Assembly (NCBI GenBank): GCA_013399015.1
Contig: VWZX01004666.1
Span: 3,258,156 to 3,322,155 of the forward strand
Origin: Galbula dea
Lineage: Eukaryota > Chordata > Aves > Piciformes > Galbulidae
Length of the DNA stretch: 64,000 nt
Direction of reading: 5' to 3'
Below the pieces are notes generated by a model. That model did no database searches. It was not told where the DNA came from and saw only the letters and a list, made by a program, of their open reading frames with translations. The position numbers were made by a program, and so were the translations under genes. This document shows positions 34,701 to 48,314 of this stretch, in pieces. Position 1 is the stretch's first letter. Each line of letters starts with the position of its first letter.

Positions 34701-37700
34701 AAATATCAGATTCATTGTAAACTGGCTGTGTCAAACACACAATTAGCTCTCAGTCTGTTTTGGCTAACGTATACCTTTCAAGGTCTTAGTTAATCAACAG
34801 TGTGTTTGGATCTTGGAAGATCAGGACAGATTACTCTCTACCTAGAAATGATTTCTAGGACTTGCTTCAAGAAGAGTGAAGTGGATTTTTGAATGTGAGA
34901 GCTCTCCACTTCTGGGTATTTGGGCATCCTCTTAATGGGCATGAAGCACTCCTGAAGGCTTCCCCTTTTGTTCAGATGGGTCATACATGGAAATTTGTTC
35001 TGGGAGCTGCCATCTACCATGTAGGTCCCACTGCTCTTGGCAGTCAGGTCTAGGTAATAGTGGTTTGATATGAGCGTTCCAGTGCTGTATTTATTGGGTG
35101 GAGGTGCAGGTTTTGGAGAACTGTCATCTCCATCTCAAAGCCTTTGCTTATTTGTTTCTCAGACCCAGGGATTTAGGATTGCCTAATAGCACTTGCAGCT
35201 AAACAGCTTAGTCACTGCAAACCTGGTGGAGCTACATTTCTGAGGCTCACTTGAATTGGTTTGAGCTGCATGTTTCCCCCATCCAGTAGTATTAATTGCA
35301 GTAATAACTAACTTTATTTCCAAGGACCTTGTTTACTCATTTATTTACCAACAGATGTTAGTGTGTAAGGTTTTACACTTTTTTTCAGTTGTCTTTCTGT
35401 CACACAGAACAACTGTAATCACATTACATCAGTAGCCCCTTTGCAGTCTTGAAAAGGGCACTGAGGTTCATTTCAGGTGCCTGCTTTGCCCTGGTACTGT
35501 TGGCAGTTCTTAGGCACAGTCCCATTAGTATTTCATGTTCCTCTGGGAAATTAATGCAAAATAAGTGCACTAAATAAAGACCTGCTGAGGCTTGACAGAA
35601 TGACAGTACTATTGCAAAGTGTTACATTTAGTATGGTCTCTCTGCAGATATTGGTATTCTTAAAACAAAAAAGAGCAGTCATTCTGAACAAAGATTTAAT
35701 TCTGAATTGGCAATAAACCCATCTGGAGAAACTTATTGCATTCTTTTACTACTGTAGATGTTGCTGCTTCCAATTTGTTTTCTGCTTTTTGATATTGTTT
35801 ACCTGGATGTGTTGGGATTTTAATTAAACAAATTATTTTTTCATTTCTTTAGTGGAATCTAATCAAAAGACATCATTCCAAGAAATTCCTAAACTGAATG
35901 AAGATTTGGTGCAGAAGCAAAAACAATTAGAGCAAATTGAGACTGGAGAACTGGGGCTAAATAGGATTTGGATAAATATCACAGAGATCAATAAACAGGT
36001 GAGATGGATCAGTGCTTGGTGGAAAGACTTCAGGCAGAACTTAAAAGAACCTGAGAACTGTACAGTTCTTAATTTTCCTGCCAAATAATTGTCATGTTTG
36101 TAATGAGAGATTTGACGTTTCCTATTTTGGGGAGTGTCTGAAAATGTTTCCTAAGTGTAGAAAAGTTACCTGAAGCAATGTAAGGTCATATTGCTGCAGA
36201 TGAAGTACTGGTGTCTTGAGAATATAAGATCTGCTAATACGCTCAGATGCAGAGCTGGTGTAAATCTGAGCTCTGTTTATGTCTAGAACTAAGCCACTTA
36301 ACAGAAAGCTGTTTCCTCAGCCACTGTACTAACTCATGCTTCAAACAAAGCATACAGCAAGGCACTAACTGAAATTCTTGCCTCAGAGGGTAAAGGTTCA
36401 GAACTGCTTGCAGTGGTGGTGTTTGAGGTGCCTTGACACTGGTGCTTTGGGTTTAATTTTTAAGAGTTCTGAGGTGTCTGCTCAGATTGGCTTTTCTTCA
36501 GTCCTGTGCAGTGGACATGCTTTCTTTGGCATCTGACAGTATGCATCATCCACAGATATTTAGGTGCTTCACTGGACTTTTTAAATGCCATCATCTGCAC
36601 CTGGGCGTTAAAGATACTTGTGCATGGTTCTTGCAGGCCCTCAAGTGACTTCAGGGTCTGGTTACAGTCTGAGCCAGCCCTTCTGGGGATCAAGTTTAGT
36701 TACTGGTTTGTTTTTTTTCATGTTGTTTGGTTTTTTGTTGGGATGTGCTACTGGGAATTATTTCAGCAAGTATTCACAACTGTGGAACCAGAGACTCTGC
36801 ACACCAGCAGAGCAGTGTTTGCCTATTGTAAAATTAGGATTTTGCCCATTTCCTCAGCTTGCAAAACAACTTTTTTAACCACAAGGAAGTGAGTTTTATC
36901 CGGTCTACTTTTGTGTGGTCAAATGCAAGGATAAAGTATTTTTCTTTGTTTTGACTACTAATGGCTACAAATTGATTTTAAAGTGATAGTGTTAGCAATT
37001 AATGACTAGTATGTCGTTGTTTACAGTTTATTTGGCAACTTCTTATTTGAAATGAATAAGTAATTTTGAAGACCCACTGAATAACTTGCTGTCTGAATCA
37101 ATCAGCTGACAGAAATTGAGCTGACCTGCTGCACCTACATTGTCACCGTTCCACTTCTGCAGCAGCAGGTTTTGGGTGATACGTACAACTTCTTTGCCCA
37201 TCATTCAACTAGAGGAGTTGCGTGGTTTTGCCAGGCAGGTTTGATTGCTAACCACAGGAGGGGGTTACTCTTTCATTCACGCAAGGGCTTCTTGCATCAT
37301 TTTAAAAATTCTTAGGCAACAGCTTCTCTCAAGGAGGATAATGAAAGATGGGCAGAGGAAAGAAGAGGCTTCTGTGGCTTGCATTCAGTTAAAAAAAAAA
37401 TCTTGCTTCAGTTGCAAGAGGCAGAGTATTTTTAATGTAGCACAGTGAGGACTTCTAACCTAGAGACAGGTATGTTTTCCATTTGTGTATGTACATAATT
37501 TTGTCTTGCTTTATGCTTTATTGTTATAGATTAAGTCATTAGTATTGGGGAAGATCAGAATAAGGATTATGTTGACTGATTCTAAATATTTCTTTTCGGT
37601 TTCAGATATCACTATTGACCTCAACAGTAAATCATCTCAAAAACAATGTGAAGTCTGCTTCTGATCTGATTTCTCTTCCTCTCACAGTTGAAAAGCTTCA

Positions 37701-40700
37701 GAAGGTAAGTACTGTTAATGTGGCTAGTGTGAAACATTTTCTGTGCTGCTAAGATGCAGCTAGGCTCTTGGGGACAGTGACAACAGGAGTTCCCTGAATT
37801 GCATGTGAAGCTTCTCCTATTTTTAAATTGGACTTTGTATACTTGATATTGTATGGTCCTATTAATACATGGCAGGTAAAAAATGTGAAGGCCTTGTTTG
37901 CTCCTTTCTGGAGATGCATTTGTTGCTATTATGTTGTCACTTCTTTACCTTCCAGCTGATTTTTCTGTTTGCTTTTCTTCAGGTTGCTAACCTTAGTATG
38001 ATTTAAGACTCTTGCAAAAAGTCTCTGTGGTTTTAAAACTTTGCATGCCAATAAGTGGTTTGTTTAGCTTTTTTTAATTGAAAAAGATGGGTTGTTTTCA
38101 GACAAGCAGTGTATGGTTCTACATCTGGCTCTGTGTTTACAGCCTTGAGGCTGGTAGGAGTCTAACCTGGGAGCAGTGGATGTGGGACATTAGTGTGGGA
38201 GCTTTCTCGGTGTTCAGTACATGTACAGCAAAAACCTGAATTGTACTGGGATGGTTTTCTGGCAATCCTTTGAAAGATGGACCCTGCTGGGTGGCACAAG
38301 CTTACTTCTAAAGTGACTTCTGTTAAAACAGTGTCTTTCTGTGTGCCTTAGCTGAGCTTTGGTTACCAAAAAACTCTTTATTTTGGTAAAAAGAATGGCT
38401 TGTTGAAACTTGCCTGGCTTTTCCACAGCAGTTTTATTTATTTAGCAATGAACATTTATATTGGCCTAACACCTAGTGTCAGTCCAGTCTTTGTGGCTTT
38501 TACAGGTTTCCACTTCTCATTTTCTGTTCCTACAAAATTAATGTCTAATCACCAAGCTAGTCATATGCAAAGCAATTAGTGTGGTTTGGCTGATCAGGCT
38601 ACTCAAATTTCTTTTTCTGGGAGGAGTACAAAGCTACATCCTAAGCTTCTAATTTACTGTTATGAGCATGCTTGATTTTTCACTGTTGTATCAGGAGTAA
38701 GTCTAGAGGCACTATAGAGTCTGGAACCTACACTCAGTTTATGCATATATATAAAATATATAGGAAAAACTTTGTGGTCTTCTTGCTGCCTTCAGTACTG
38801 TCAGAATGCAGTGTTCTAGCCAATAGGTTTCAGGTTGCAGTGATCTGCTGAACAGCAAGGCTTTTTCATGTAGAATTCATGGGGGCTTTCCTGATGTTTC
38901 AGAGCTATTATTTAATTTGCTTGGAAATCTAATCTGCGACTTTTGGAGGGCTAGTTTTGCAATATATGACGTGGCTGATGGATAGCCCTGAAAGATAAAG
39001 CAGGATAAGTCAGTGATGTCAGCATCCTTGTACTCAATACATGTGCTCCATGTAGAGAGGAGGTAAAATATCTTCATGTCAGATTTTTTTTTTTTTACTT
39101 ACTGCCAGAACATTTCTATTGTTTTGGGAGTGGGAGTAACAAACCTGTAATTTTGGTTGTCTAGCTTAAGCTCTCTGTCTTTGGTTATAGGCCTGGAGAT
39201 ATGATGAGTTTTTTGTCTGCAAATAAAGTTCTGAATACTTTAAATTCACAAGTATATTTCTGTGACAGTCTGCTTGCAGTTTCACTAACAAAACATTGTG
39301 TTTAGTAGTTTGAAGTTTTGGGATAGTGCAGTTTGAGAAAGGCTGAGATTTTTGTCATCTTCTTTATTCCAGACTGTAGCAAACATAGGTAGCACACTTA
39401 CCAGTGTTTCTCATGATGTTGAAAATATACAGACAGCTATTGAAGAATACAAGAAATCCATAGAAATACTTCAGAATGATGTGGTAAGATTTAGCACTGC
39501 CTTTTAATGGTTACCTGCCTAATATGAAGTAAGTTCAAGAACTCAGTAAATGCTGATTGGTGCATTATTAAGCTGATCTAACCCCTGTGTGTTATCTCCT
39601 ATATGGTACCAAGTATGTATTTCTCAAGCCAGAATTGTTGGTCCCTACTACATTTCTTATCCTGAAGATTTTTTACTTCCTACTACACAGATGTAGAGCT
39701 TTAGGAATATCTTCTTCTTTGTGATGCAGTGTACTGCTTATGGTATGTCTCCACTCCCTTAGGATTGAGGATGGTGGAAGCATTGATACAGAGTTTGTTG
39801 GCTGAATTAACAATGTATACAAAGGTGAAATGACTGACCAACTTTACCAGAAACTGTTCAGTGTATTTACACTGACCTTTCACTTGGGGTTAACAAACTG
39901 AGCCAATAACTGAAGTTTTTCAGCTAAACTGCAATACAGTGTGTTTGCAGGTAAAAATGAGACATATTGTAAAATTTGATTCAGTTAGTGGGTGCTATGA
40001 AAACACTGCAGATATGGCAGTATGTATGGTAGCAGTGAAATGTGTATCATACTACATTAAAGGGAGAAGAGCTAATTAGAAGGGCTTAATTAAAACAAAT
40101 CTGGATGTCAGGTATTTGAAGGAGAAAAACCCCTATTAGTCTAGTTAAAATTCTGCATGTACAACAGACAGAGTGGCTGTAATTGTTGCAAAACATACTT
40201 AGCTACTCCCTGTCAGTTATTAAGAGTATTTTTAACAGGCATTTGGTAACATAATTTTCTACTTCTTTCCTTAGAAGCAATTAAAACAGATACCTTCACT
40301 TTCCTCCACTGTTGTTCCAAGGACGGAAAGAAATCAGACAGAAGATTGCAAAAAGGTATTTTTTCCCTTGCATTAGGAACAGTGGTATAAGCATCATTAA
40401 TGTGTAACTTTTTTGTGTATTTTGCAGTACTGTAGTGTACAGAAAGGTATGGCTGTTATCAAGACAATTCAGATAGAATTCTTCAAAACAAAATAAAAGA
40501 TAATTTTGCTGTAGCTTGTTTCTGTGTATGTGCAAACAGGGAAAGTACCCTAGTCTGAGAGGTATTTTTTGTCTTCAGAGTGAGGAGTAAAAAGACTAAA
40601 ATTAATATCTGGCAAATTATAGGTGTACTTTGGTCATGGAAATGGAAATGAGTTAAAGGTTACTTATGGAATGGATTTTATAGCAGGTACTTGCCAACCT

Positions 40701-43700
40701 GAGCAAATTTGGGAGTGGCATGTATTGAGTCACCCTCAATGAAAGGAGGTGTGGAAAGCAGGGATTCAGCAACAACAAAAAAATCCACGCAGGTGTTGAG
40801 CTGAATGAGCTGGAGTGCTTTGACTGCGTTTATTTACGTTTAACACAATCTGTCCTCCTCAGAAATGGATTTTGTCTGTAAATAGACCTTGTACATGCTT
40901 TTCTTGGGAAAAATGGTTGGTGTGGTTACTAAGCTTGCCCTGGAAAATTAGATGAATAGGCTTCCTGTGTTTGCTGGCACAGTGAAGTGATTACATTAGC
41001 AAGAAAAAGGTTAGCCCTGAGGAAGAATCTCAGTTTCAGACTTTGAAAGCTGGAATAAATTTCTGGAAGCTTTCAGGTGGATGTTTTCAGTGGTCTCAGT
41101 GGAGAGCCAGTCCGAAGTATGCCTAGTCAAACTGGGTCAGTCACTATGTTGTTAGCAGCAAGAACACTGCAGAGGTTAACTGACATGTGCTGGTTTTATA
41201 TTTCAGGAAAGCCAGTCACTGCATGCAGCTTTGGAAGAGCTAAATAATACTGTAGTGGTGTACCAAAAGTCGAATGACGTCAAGCTTCTAAATGTGGATT
41301 CAGCCATTGGTAACCTTAGTCAGAGGGTTACTCTGTTAGAGAATATCCCCCTTGGTGTCAGTAATCTGGAGAAAAGAGAGAACTTGTCTACCAGTGTGGT
41401 AAGTATTGGATGACTAAGGGTGTCTACTCACGCTAGTAGTTTCATACTTCATATATACTACAGATAGAGCTTTTCAAACTTAACTAAAGAAAATGTCAGA
41501 ATGAAGCTCAAGACACTTAGGATTTCATTTTAAAAGGCTGGAATTTGTTCCATATTTCTGAACAGACAACCAACATTGAGTATCTCTGAAGTAGTCATTT
41601 CTTCCCTGCAGTATCTACAGAAAATGTCCAAAGCATTGTGACATTTTAAGACTTGAGTGACTGCTTAATGGGATAGGATTCACAAACCTCTAAAACTATG
41701 TTTGAGGAAGGCACTCTGGCATGGAAGTGTTAAGACCACTGAGGAGCTAGGTGCACCTTTGGATTGTTCAGCAGTACCTAAATGCAAATAAATAAAACAA
41801 CATATATTTGTAAATCCTTCCAGTGCTTTTTCTATGCCATACTGGGGCCAGTCTCTTGAGTACATGTTTTGTGTGTTTAGCAGTAAGGAATATGTTGGTG
41901 TTGCTGTGGTGAATTGTATGACTCGCTGTCTTCATGTTTGTTCTAGCATGTATTTGTTCTATTTTTTTGTGCTTCAAGCCTGCCAAATGTGAAGGAAAGA
42001 AACTCTATTGTAAAAAAAAAACCAAAACCAAAAAACAAAAAACCAGTACATGAATAAACTCCTCTCCTCTCAATTTTTCTGTAGGGGAATGATGCAACTA
42101 CCTCTCTAAAAGTGGAAAATGAAGATCAACTAGATAATGAAACTCATTCAAATAAAGAACTGAAGGTAAAGCAAGGAAACACAAATTATACTGGATTAGT
42201 AGAGCATGTCATTGTCTTTATAGTCATGTTTTAAATGAGTCTTAATCTGCAATCAGGCTAATCTCATCAAATTTATTTTAAAGAGCCCAGAGCAGAAGGA
42301 CACCTTATCCACTCCATTTTTGGGAGCAGGGAGGTGGGGAAGTCAGTTAGATTGGAAGAAAAGTTGTAATAGTTTAGAGCCTTGCCATTCTGACTACATA
42401 TAGGATAACATAGCAGAGCTGCTGTAATAGTCTTCTATGCAGCTGAAAGAATCTTGCGAGATTCAGACCATGATCCAGTGGAACAAGGAACTGTGGCAGC
42501 CAGCTCATTTGGGTGCTTGTTGCCATGCTGTCAGGAAAGCTAGCCCAGATGTTGTCAGTTCGCACTGCAAATGTGGTTACAGCATTTATCCAGGCTTAAA
42601 AACTGTCTTGGGTTGACTTAGAGAAACTTTGCACTAGTGCAGTCTAGGGATTGATGGAAGCTGTCTCTCAGTTGTAACCTAATGAGTGGCTGTGAGTGAG
42701 CTTAGCAGACTAACTCAAGGCCAGATTGTGAGTGAGGGATAAGAGGTGGTGATGCTGAGATTATTTTCTGTCTTCTGGAAAGAAGGCAGGTGAGTGAACT
42801 GGCTATGCTGGCAGTTCTAGGCTTGGATTGATGTGAACTCAACCTATCATCAGGAACCTCTTCAAAATGAGCAAAGGAGCTCCTGATTAAAAAATATGGT
42901 GGGTTTACTTTGACAGAGATATAGTGACTCCTGCACTAAGGTAGTACATACTACAGAAACATTTGGAACAGTTCTGCAATTATTGTATAAATGTTTGCTC
43001 CAAGTACGTTTGACTGTTCTATAGTATGATTTTTTCAGTCTTGCTCATTTGTCTAAGAAATACAGAAATTAAATGTCAGATTCCTTTGAAGTCAGTGCTT
43101 TTTAAGATTTTTATTATTATTATTATACATATGCAGGAATCAGGAACTAGGGATTCTCAGGTATTAAAACTAAGAGAGAAGCTTCAGCGGATCAGTGCTC
43201 TCACAAGCAAGCCAGAAAATGACAGACCCATTGAGGCATCAAAGAATGGTAAGAATGTCATATAATGGTAATCCATAAACCTGAAGGTTCCCTGTGTAAT
43301 TCAAAGAATAACTTATGAAAGTGGATAACTTAGATTGTTCCTTAAGATTTTAGTGAAGATTATTTCAGTTAGTGGTGGGAAACTGGTGGCTCTAAACCAG
43401 GAAACTATATGTGACTAGAACAGTTAGGAGGTAACTTTCCATGTGTATAGCAGGATTCATATGTATCAATAGCATGTATCTGAAGCATGAAGTTTATACC
43501 AGTAACATCTCTTCTTGCTTTTTCAAACTCTAAGGGTAACAGTGACAAAACATAGACTTGTCTCTGTTCTGCACTTTTGCTGTATATATTCAAATAGTGC
43601 TGGAGATGAGATTTGAACTACTTCATTACAATAGAACTGTGCTCGTTAATGTGCTAAACTTGGAAGTTTTAGACCTTGCTGTTAAGGAAGGTAGCTACCT

Positions 43701-45439
43701 GTATTGAAAAGGTGAAAACAACCTAGGTGGGCAGATGTTATTAGCTTAATAAAGCTTGTTGAGCACTTTAAGACTTGGAAGTAGAAAGCACTTCCAAGTC
43801 AGTCTTTGTATGGGGTTTAAAAGTACACATCTAGTACAGCCTGAAAGATTAAAGCTGTGAAACTACTGGGAAAAAAAAAGTTTCCTTCATTCCCTCTGTT
43901 CACAGAGTCACAGAATGTCAGGGGTTAGAAGGGACCTGAAAAGGTCATCTGGTCTGACCCTTCTGTCAGAGCAGGATTCCCTAGACCAGGTCACACAGGA
44001 ATGTGTCCAGACAGGTTTTGAATATCTCCAGAGAAGGAGACTCCACAACCTCTCTGGGCAGTCCGTGCCAGTGCTCTAGCACCCTCACTGTGAAAATTTT
44101 TCTTCTTGTGTTTACACAGAACTTCCAGTTATTGGTAAAAGGGGACAACACTGCTGTATTCTGAAACAATTTTGCCTCATTCTTATCCCATATGGTATCT
44201 GTGATGCAAAAAAAGAAAAAAATACCAGATTTTTGTTTCTGCTAACTGTAAATTTGTGGAATTAGTAAGACTAAGAGAAAATTGTTTTGTAACAGTTGAA
44301 AGTAGTCCAAGTACTACAGCAGAGCCCACAGACCTTTCAAAGCTGACTTCAAGGTCAGCTGATGACAACACAGAGAGTAATGGACAGCTGAGACATCTGT
44401 CCCTACCAGGAATTTCCAACATCAAAGGTATGTCCTTCCTAGGCTGACCTTTTCTTTTTCTGAATATTTCATGTAACTGTTTAGAGGACAATAAATACAG
44501 CTGCAGCTATGGTAATAAGTCTGGGTATTCTGGGAGAAGTGAGGTCAACTTTAAAAGCTTGAGAACTACAGACTTAAAAAAAAGTAATTTAAAAAAAACA
44601 ACCCTAGAAGGAAAGAATAGCTATCATGTGAAAGAAAAGAAACAGAAGTGTGCATTATAAGTGAATTACAATTGCTTTTAGTGCCAAAGTATTATACCAA
44701 GTGCCCCAGAGACTGAGGGGGAAGTCAAATGTAGAGTTAGGGTGCTGAAGGAAGCTGAAGTAGGTGTGTGTGTATATTTTGAAGGTTGTTTTTTTCTTTA
44801 TTTTTTAAAGAGAACATTGCATAGTCAAATGAGTGGTTTCTGGATCTTGCTGTTCAGTCTCAAGTACTGAAAGGGCAGTGCTTTGCATCAGGAAGTGAAT
44901 AGACACTTTTTATATCATCTGTGCTGTTGGTATAGCAACAGTCATTCAAGAGCTTGCTTTTGTGGAGGATAACTGCATCTGTATGGAGTTAGTGGCTGTA
45001 GCATGAGTTATTAGTTGTGCCCAGAAATAAGAATTATTTTTCTTTCAGATTTAATATAATTTAATCCAGAAACGTTAATGATTCTTTTCCTCCTAAGATG
45101 TTACTGACAGCTTGTGACAATGTAGAAGGCAAACTACATACTTGGAGATGCTTTATTTTATGACTAGGTGGTAAGACATAGTACAGTAAAACTGAAAGAG
45201 CAGCTTATAGGATATTCCTGTGTGTGTGAAGGAGCTACTTTTCAATCCTTGTTCTTCTTGCAGATCTTCAGAATTTGTTTGAAAAAGCAACTGAAGGTGC
45301 TGATGGAAAACTATCATATGAAGATCTTCAAAAGCTGCTTGGCTCTATAGCTCAAGAGTCACAGAGCTTTAAGAAATTTGACACAGATGGAGATGAGAAA
45401 TACTCATTAGAAGAAATGAGATCAGCATTAGGTGTCTAG
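31471..45439 (+). CDS. EFCAB14: EF-hand calcium-binding domain protein 14 (5' end missing and scrambled)
   Basis: Exon 1 survives as two displaced pieces, 31660-31778 and 31471-31527. The remaining exons are 32485-32633, 35853-35998, 37606-37704, 39373-39483, 40275-40355, 41207-41398, 42085-42165, 43137-43248, 44296-44427 and 45264-45439, with GT-AG introns and a TAG stop. Exon 1 encodes the basic, then acidic N-terminus (GDGRRKKPAKKG, SDSESSSEEDEF). Exon 2 has GDYLRCCKFCYPLC and a membrane segment of about 21 residues. Exons 3-9 are polar and probably coiled-coil, with N-x-S/T sites such as NIT. The last exon ends in a degenerate EF-hand and one canonical loop, DTDGDEKYSLEE. The layout matches human EFCAB14 (KIAA0494), whose function is poorly known. 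The start codon and about a dozen N-terminal residues, judged from human, fall in a gap. Confidence 0.93.
43111..43126. repeat. (TTA)n microsatellite before EFCAB14 exon 9
   Basis: A short ATT/TTA run just upstream of the 3' splice site, whose AG is at 43135-43136. It takes the place of most of a normal polypyrimidine tract. Confidence 0.6.
43772..43800. repeat. perfect 11-bp inverted repeat, 7-nt loop
   Basis: GACTTGGAAGT at 43772-43782 and its exact reverse complement at 43790-43800 flank AGAAAGC. It lies in intron 9 of EFCAB14, about 100 bases before a CR1 fragment. Confidence 0.85.
43900..44118 (-). mobile_element. CR1 LINE 3' fragment
   Basis: The plus strand begins ACAGAGTCACAGAATGTCAG, followed by GTTAGAAGGGACCTGAAAAGG, GAATATCTCCAGAGAAGGAG and CTCCACAACCTCTCTGGGCA. 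These are conserved CR1 blocks in reverse orientation, of a different subfamily from the copies at 29 kb. It sits in EFCAB14 intron 9 and ends about 180 bases before exon 10. Confidence 0.92.
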
Positions 45440-45736
45440 AACATGTTTAGAAATGTGATATTGATGGATGCTACTGTAGCTAAAGGAAACTACAGCACAT
45501 GGAAAAACTGTCTGCACTTTCCCAGTGTTTTGATCTTTGGAGCAACATTACTGTACACATTGCCACCTCATTTTTTTTTGTTTCCATTTATTGAAAAGAA
45601 AACTATATATGTCAATAGGACAGAATATTGGGACTGTGCTAAAATCCAGAAAATTCCCAAACTTAGAAGCGTTTTCCTCACATTCTGTTCTTTCCAAGGA
45701 AGTTTTTGGTTTTAATTTAAAATGTGTACATACTAA

Positions 45737-45742
45737 AATAAA
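45737..45742 (+). promoter_or_regulatory. proximal polyadenylation signal of EFCAB14
   Basis: AATAAA lies about 300 bases after the EFCAB14 stop codon, in an A/T-rich context. It would give a short 3' UTR isoform. Confidence 0.55.
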
Positions 45743-47156
45743 ACTATGATTTTATTTTCACTGAAATTTGCCTTAAATTAGAGAGCTGCACTTTATGAAG
45801 AGCAGAAGGAAATCTGTCTTGTAAAGATAGGCTGCTTCTGCTTGTAAATATTTGAGATAGAGTAAATTATGCATATTTAAGGGGAAGTTTGTGTCAGGGC
45901 TGTGTTGGTAGTAAGTGATTGATAATGATTAAGCCTAAAAGAGGTGGGTAAGAGCTTCAGCTAAATTTCTGATTTTAACTGAGTTTGTTCATGAATGAGT
46001 TTGGACTCAGAGGAAAGCAGGGGTGGTAAATCATGCCCATTTATAGCAGAATTTATTTTTAGAGGGAAGAGTTGAAAGTGTTTTTTATATCATGAGCCTA
46101 CAGGAGCAAATGCCTACCAAGTGCTTGGGTTTTCACTGCAGCATTCTTTTAGCTTTCCTGTATTGCATCCAGATTGCATTCTGTGAGATGAGCCTATCTG
46201 GTTTTATAAAAAAAAAAGTATTAAATAACTTTTAGCAGATGCTTAACAGGTAAAAGTCTACAATATAGCCTGCTGGGTAGCACCTGAATAGTTCATATGC
46301 TGAGTATGATCAGTGGTGTGCTGGTGGTGGTCTTGCTGACTGGTCGCTGGAGATCTTTTGAACAGGGTTGCTGATCTTGCTGGTTTCTTCCATTCACTGA
46401 AGCATCCTGAGTAAAACTCCCAGTCTCTAGGAGTGTGAACGTGTGGGGAGAGCCCAGAGTAGACTTGTAGGCTGTTGCCTATCCAATGTGAATGTGGTCA
46501 CTTCTTGGTACCTTTAGCTTTTTTTTATGTTCTCCAACAGAGGGATATAAAAACCAGATAGGAGTGTGCAATCACATCAGCCTTCTCCACTGCCACGTGC
46601 TTTGTAAGTGAGGTTTCCTTGCTGTAGAGGAACTTACAGGCTTGTTTATACTAGTGGATCTAAACACAGAGTGTGAATGACTTCTGCAGAAGGAATTCCC
46701 TTGAAGGCTAGACCAGGGCCAAGTTGGATGGTTTTGCTTGCAAAATGCCATTGATCTTGTTGGGAGTTTTTTGCATGATTAGTGAATTGAAATTTCCCAC
46801 CTCACTGAAACATCAGCTTATGTGGAACTTGGTTGTTAATTGTTGACTTTCATAAAATATCCTCTTTGAAGTTATATAAATAATTGTATTCTGGAAGCAT
46901 GGATCAGTGAAAGAATGTACAAAGTGGAACCCTGTTACCCATTGCCTAGGCTTCTTTCACTGTTACTTCTCTGTCCTGTTGGGGTAATACAAACAGAACC
47001 CAATATGGAAATGCTTTTGATGTGACATTTGAAAACACAGTATTTAAAAATGAAACAAAACTGACCAACCTTGGCTTTTGAGAGGACAAGAAGCCAACAC
47101 CTGCTTCTTGCCACTTCCCACACCCTTTTATACGCTACTGTATAATTCCTTAACCA
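45743..47156 (+). other. probable extended 3' UTR of EFCAB14
   Basis: No coding exon is visible. The stretch runs from the proximal to the distal polyadenylation hexamers and has the A/T-rich character of a vertebrate 3' UTR. A long 3' UTR is known for EFCAB14 transcripts; use of the distal site here is inferred. Confidence 0.45.
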
Positions 47157-47180
47157 AATAAAAAACTAAAAGGCAATAAA
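47157..47180 (+). promoter_or_regulatory. distal polyadenylation signals of EFCAB14
   Basis: Two AATAAA hexamers, at 47157-47162 and 47175-47180, lie about 1.7 kb after the stop. A paired hexamer like this is a typical transcript end. Confidence 0.5.
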
Positions 47181-48200
47181 ATGTACCCATTCTGGTATTG
47201 TATTTGTAAATATTGTATCATAGCCATATGCCAGAGTTTGCAAAATATTTTTGGATGTTTGATTTGTATGGAATTTAACTTACCTTAAAATTTAAGATAT
47301 TATTGTACCTCCATGTGCATCTATTAGTGTTTTGTTTCAGTCTGCTTTAGTTTTAGAAAGCTCTTCCACAGCAGTAGTGAAACTATCAGAGATGGCGTGT
47401 GCCTCTCCAGCTGCCCATGCCCTCTGCCTTTGGCCATGGAACTGAGCTGCTCAGTAATTGGCACTAGGGCAGGGCTGTCCAGCGTGCTGCTTAATACACA
47501 TGTCAAGAGCATAGTCGATCACCAACTGCTCTAGCCACTGCTGTTGTAGAATGAGCTTGTGCTGTCAATTTAACGAAATCTCATAATCTCTGAGTACAGT
47601 GGTTGCTTTTGTCTGGCCTAGAGAAGCCAGTAGAGGTGTGTTTTCTGCTCTGCTGCTGGCCTCCATCCCACTTGCTTTCCAAAGCCCAGATACTTCCTCC
47701 CTTGTGTTTCACTGACGCTGCAGATGGCATAGGGCATAGAAGCCACGGGTGTAGTAAATAACACCTGTCTCTGCTGTACCTCACACCTGCAGAGCGCAGA
47801 TGTCCAGAGTGGCTGTTGAAGACCAGCCTGCAGAGGCTGAGTGCTCCTTGTGCTTCCTCAGGTGGTGAGTCCTGGGGAGAAACATAGTGTCTGACATCTG
47901 AAGACATGTAAACAGTGAGAATTACTAGTTTGGGCTGTAGCGGGAATGGAGCAGTGCACAGCTGAAACTTGCTGTTAGGCTGTGATTCTCGGGTTCATTT
48001 TCAGGCAATATTTATGGGGTTTTTTGGTGACCCCTGTGTAGGGACAACTGCATCTTTCGGTTCAGTTACTCCCTTCACCGGCAGTGAGGCCATGCAGTGC
48101 TGGCCGTGCGTGCGTCCTGCTTCCCTGCTCCGCCGGGTTTGGACTACGGCACTCCACGCTTTTTACCATGTAACGCGAGTTTTAATTCACCTAAATAAAA
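47181..48200. other. intergenic spacer between EFCAB14 and ATPAF1
   Basis: About 1 kb with no recognised gene. In human the testis gene TEX38 lies in this interval. I see no frame here that I can relate to it on either strand. Confidence 0.5.
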
Positions 48201-48314
48201 GTTCACTTTCAGCCTGCGATGCCGGCCCTTTCATTTCGGGGGCAGAACGGAACGGAACGGCGGGGCGGGGACCGAGGCGGCGGGCGGAGCATTGCGGCCG
48301 ACGGACCGGTCGCC
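48201..48314 (+). promoter_or_regulatory. GC-rich promoter of ATPAF1
   Basis: GC boxes CGGGGCGGGG (48261-48270) and the GC-rich run after it lie within 60 bases of the start codon, preceded by a short GGAAC repeat. No TATA box is placed near a start site. CpG density stays high through exon 1, which marks a CpG-island promoter. Confidence 0.6.

Noticed and set aside
47581..47907. Minus-strand 108-codon frame in the interval where human has TEX38
   Set aside because: The sequence shows no resemblance to TEX38 that I can recognise, and no promoter or splice structure.
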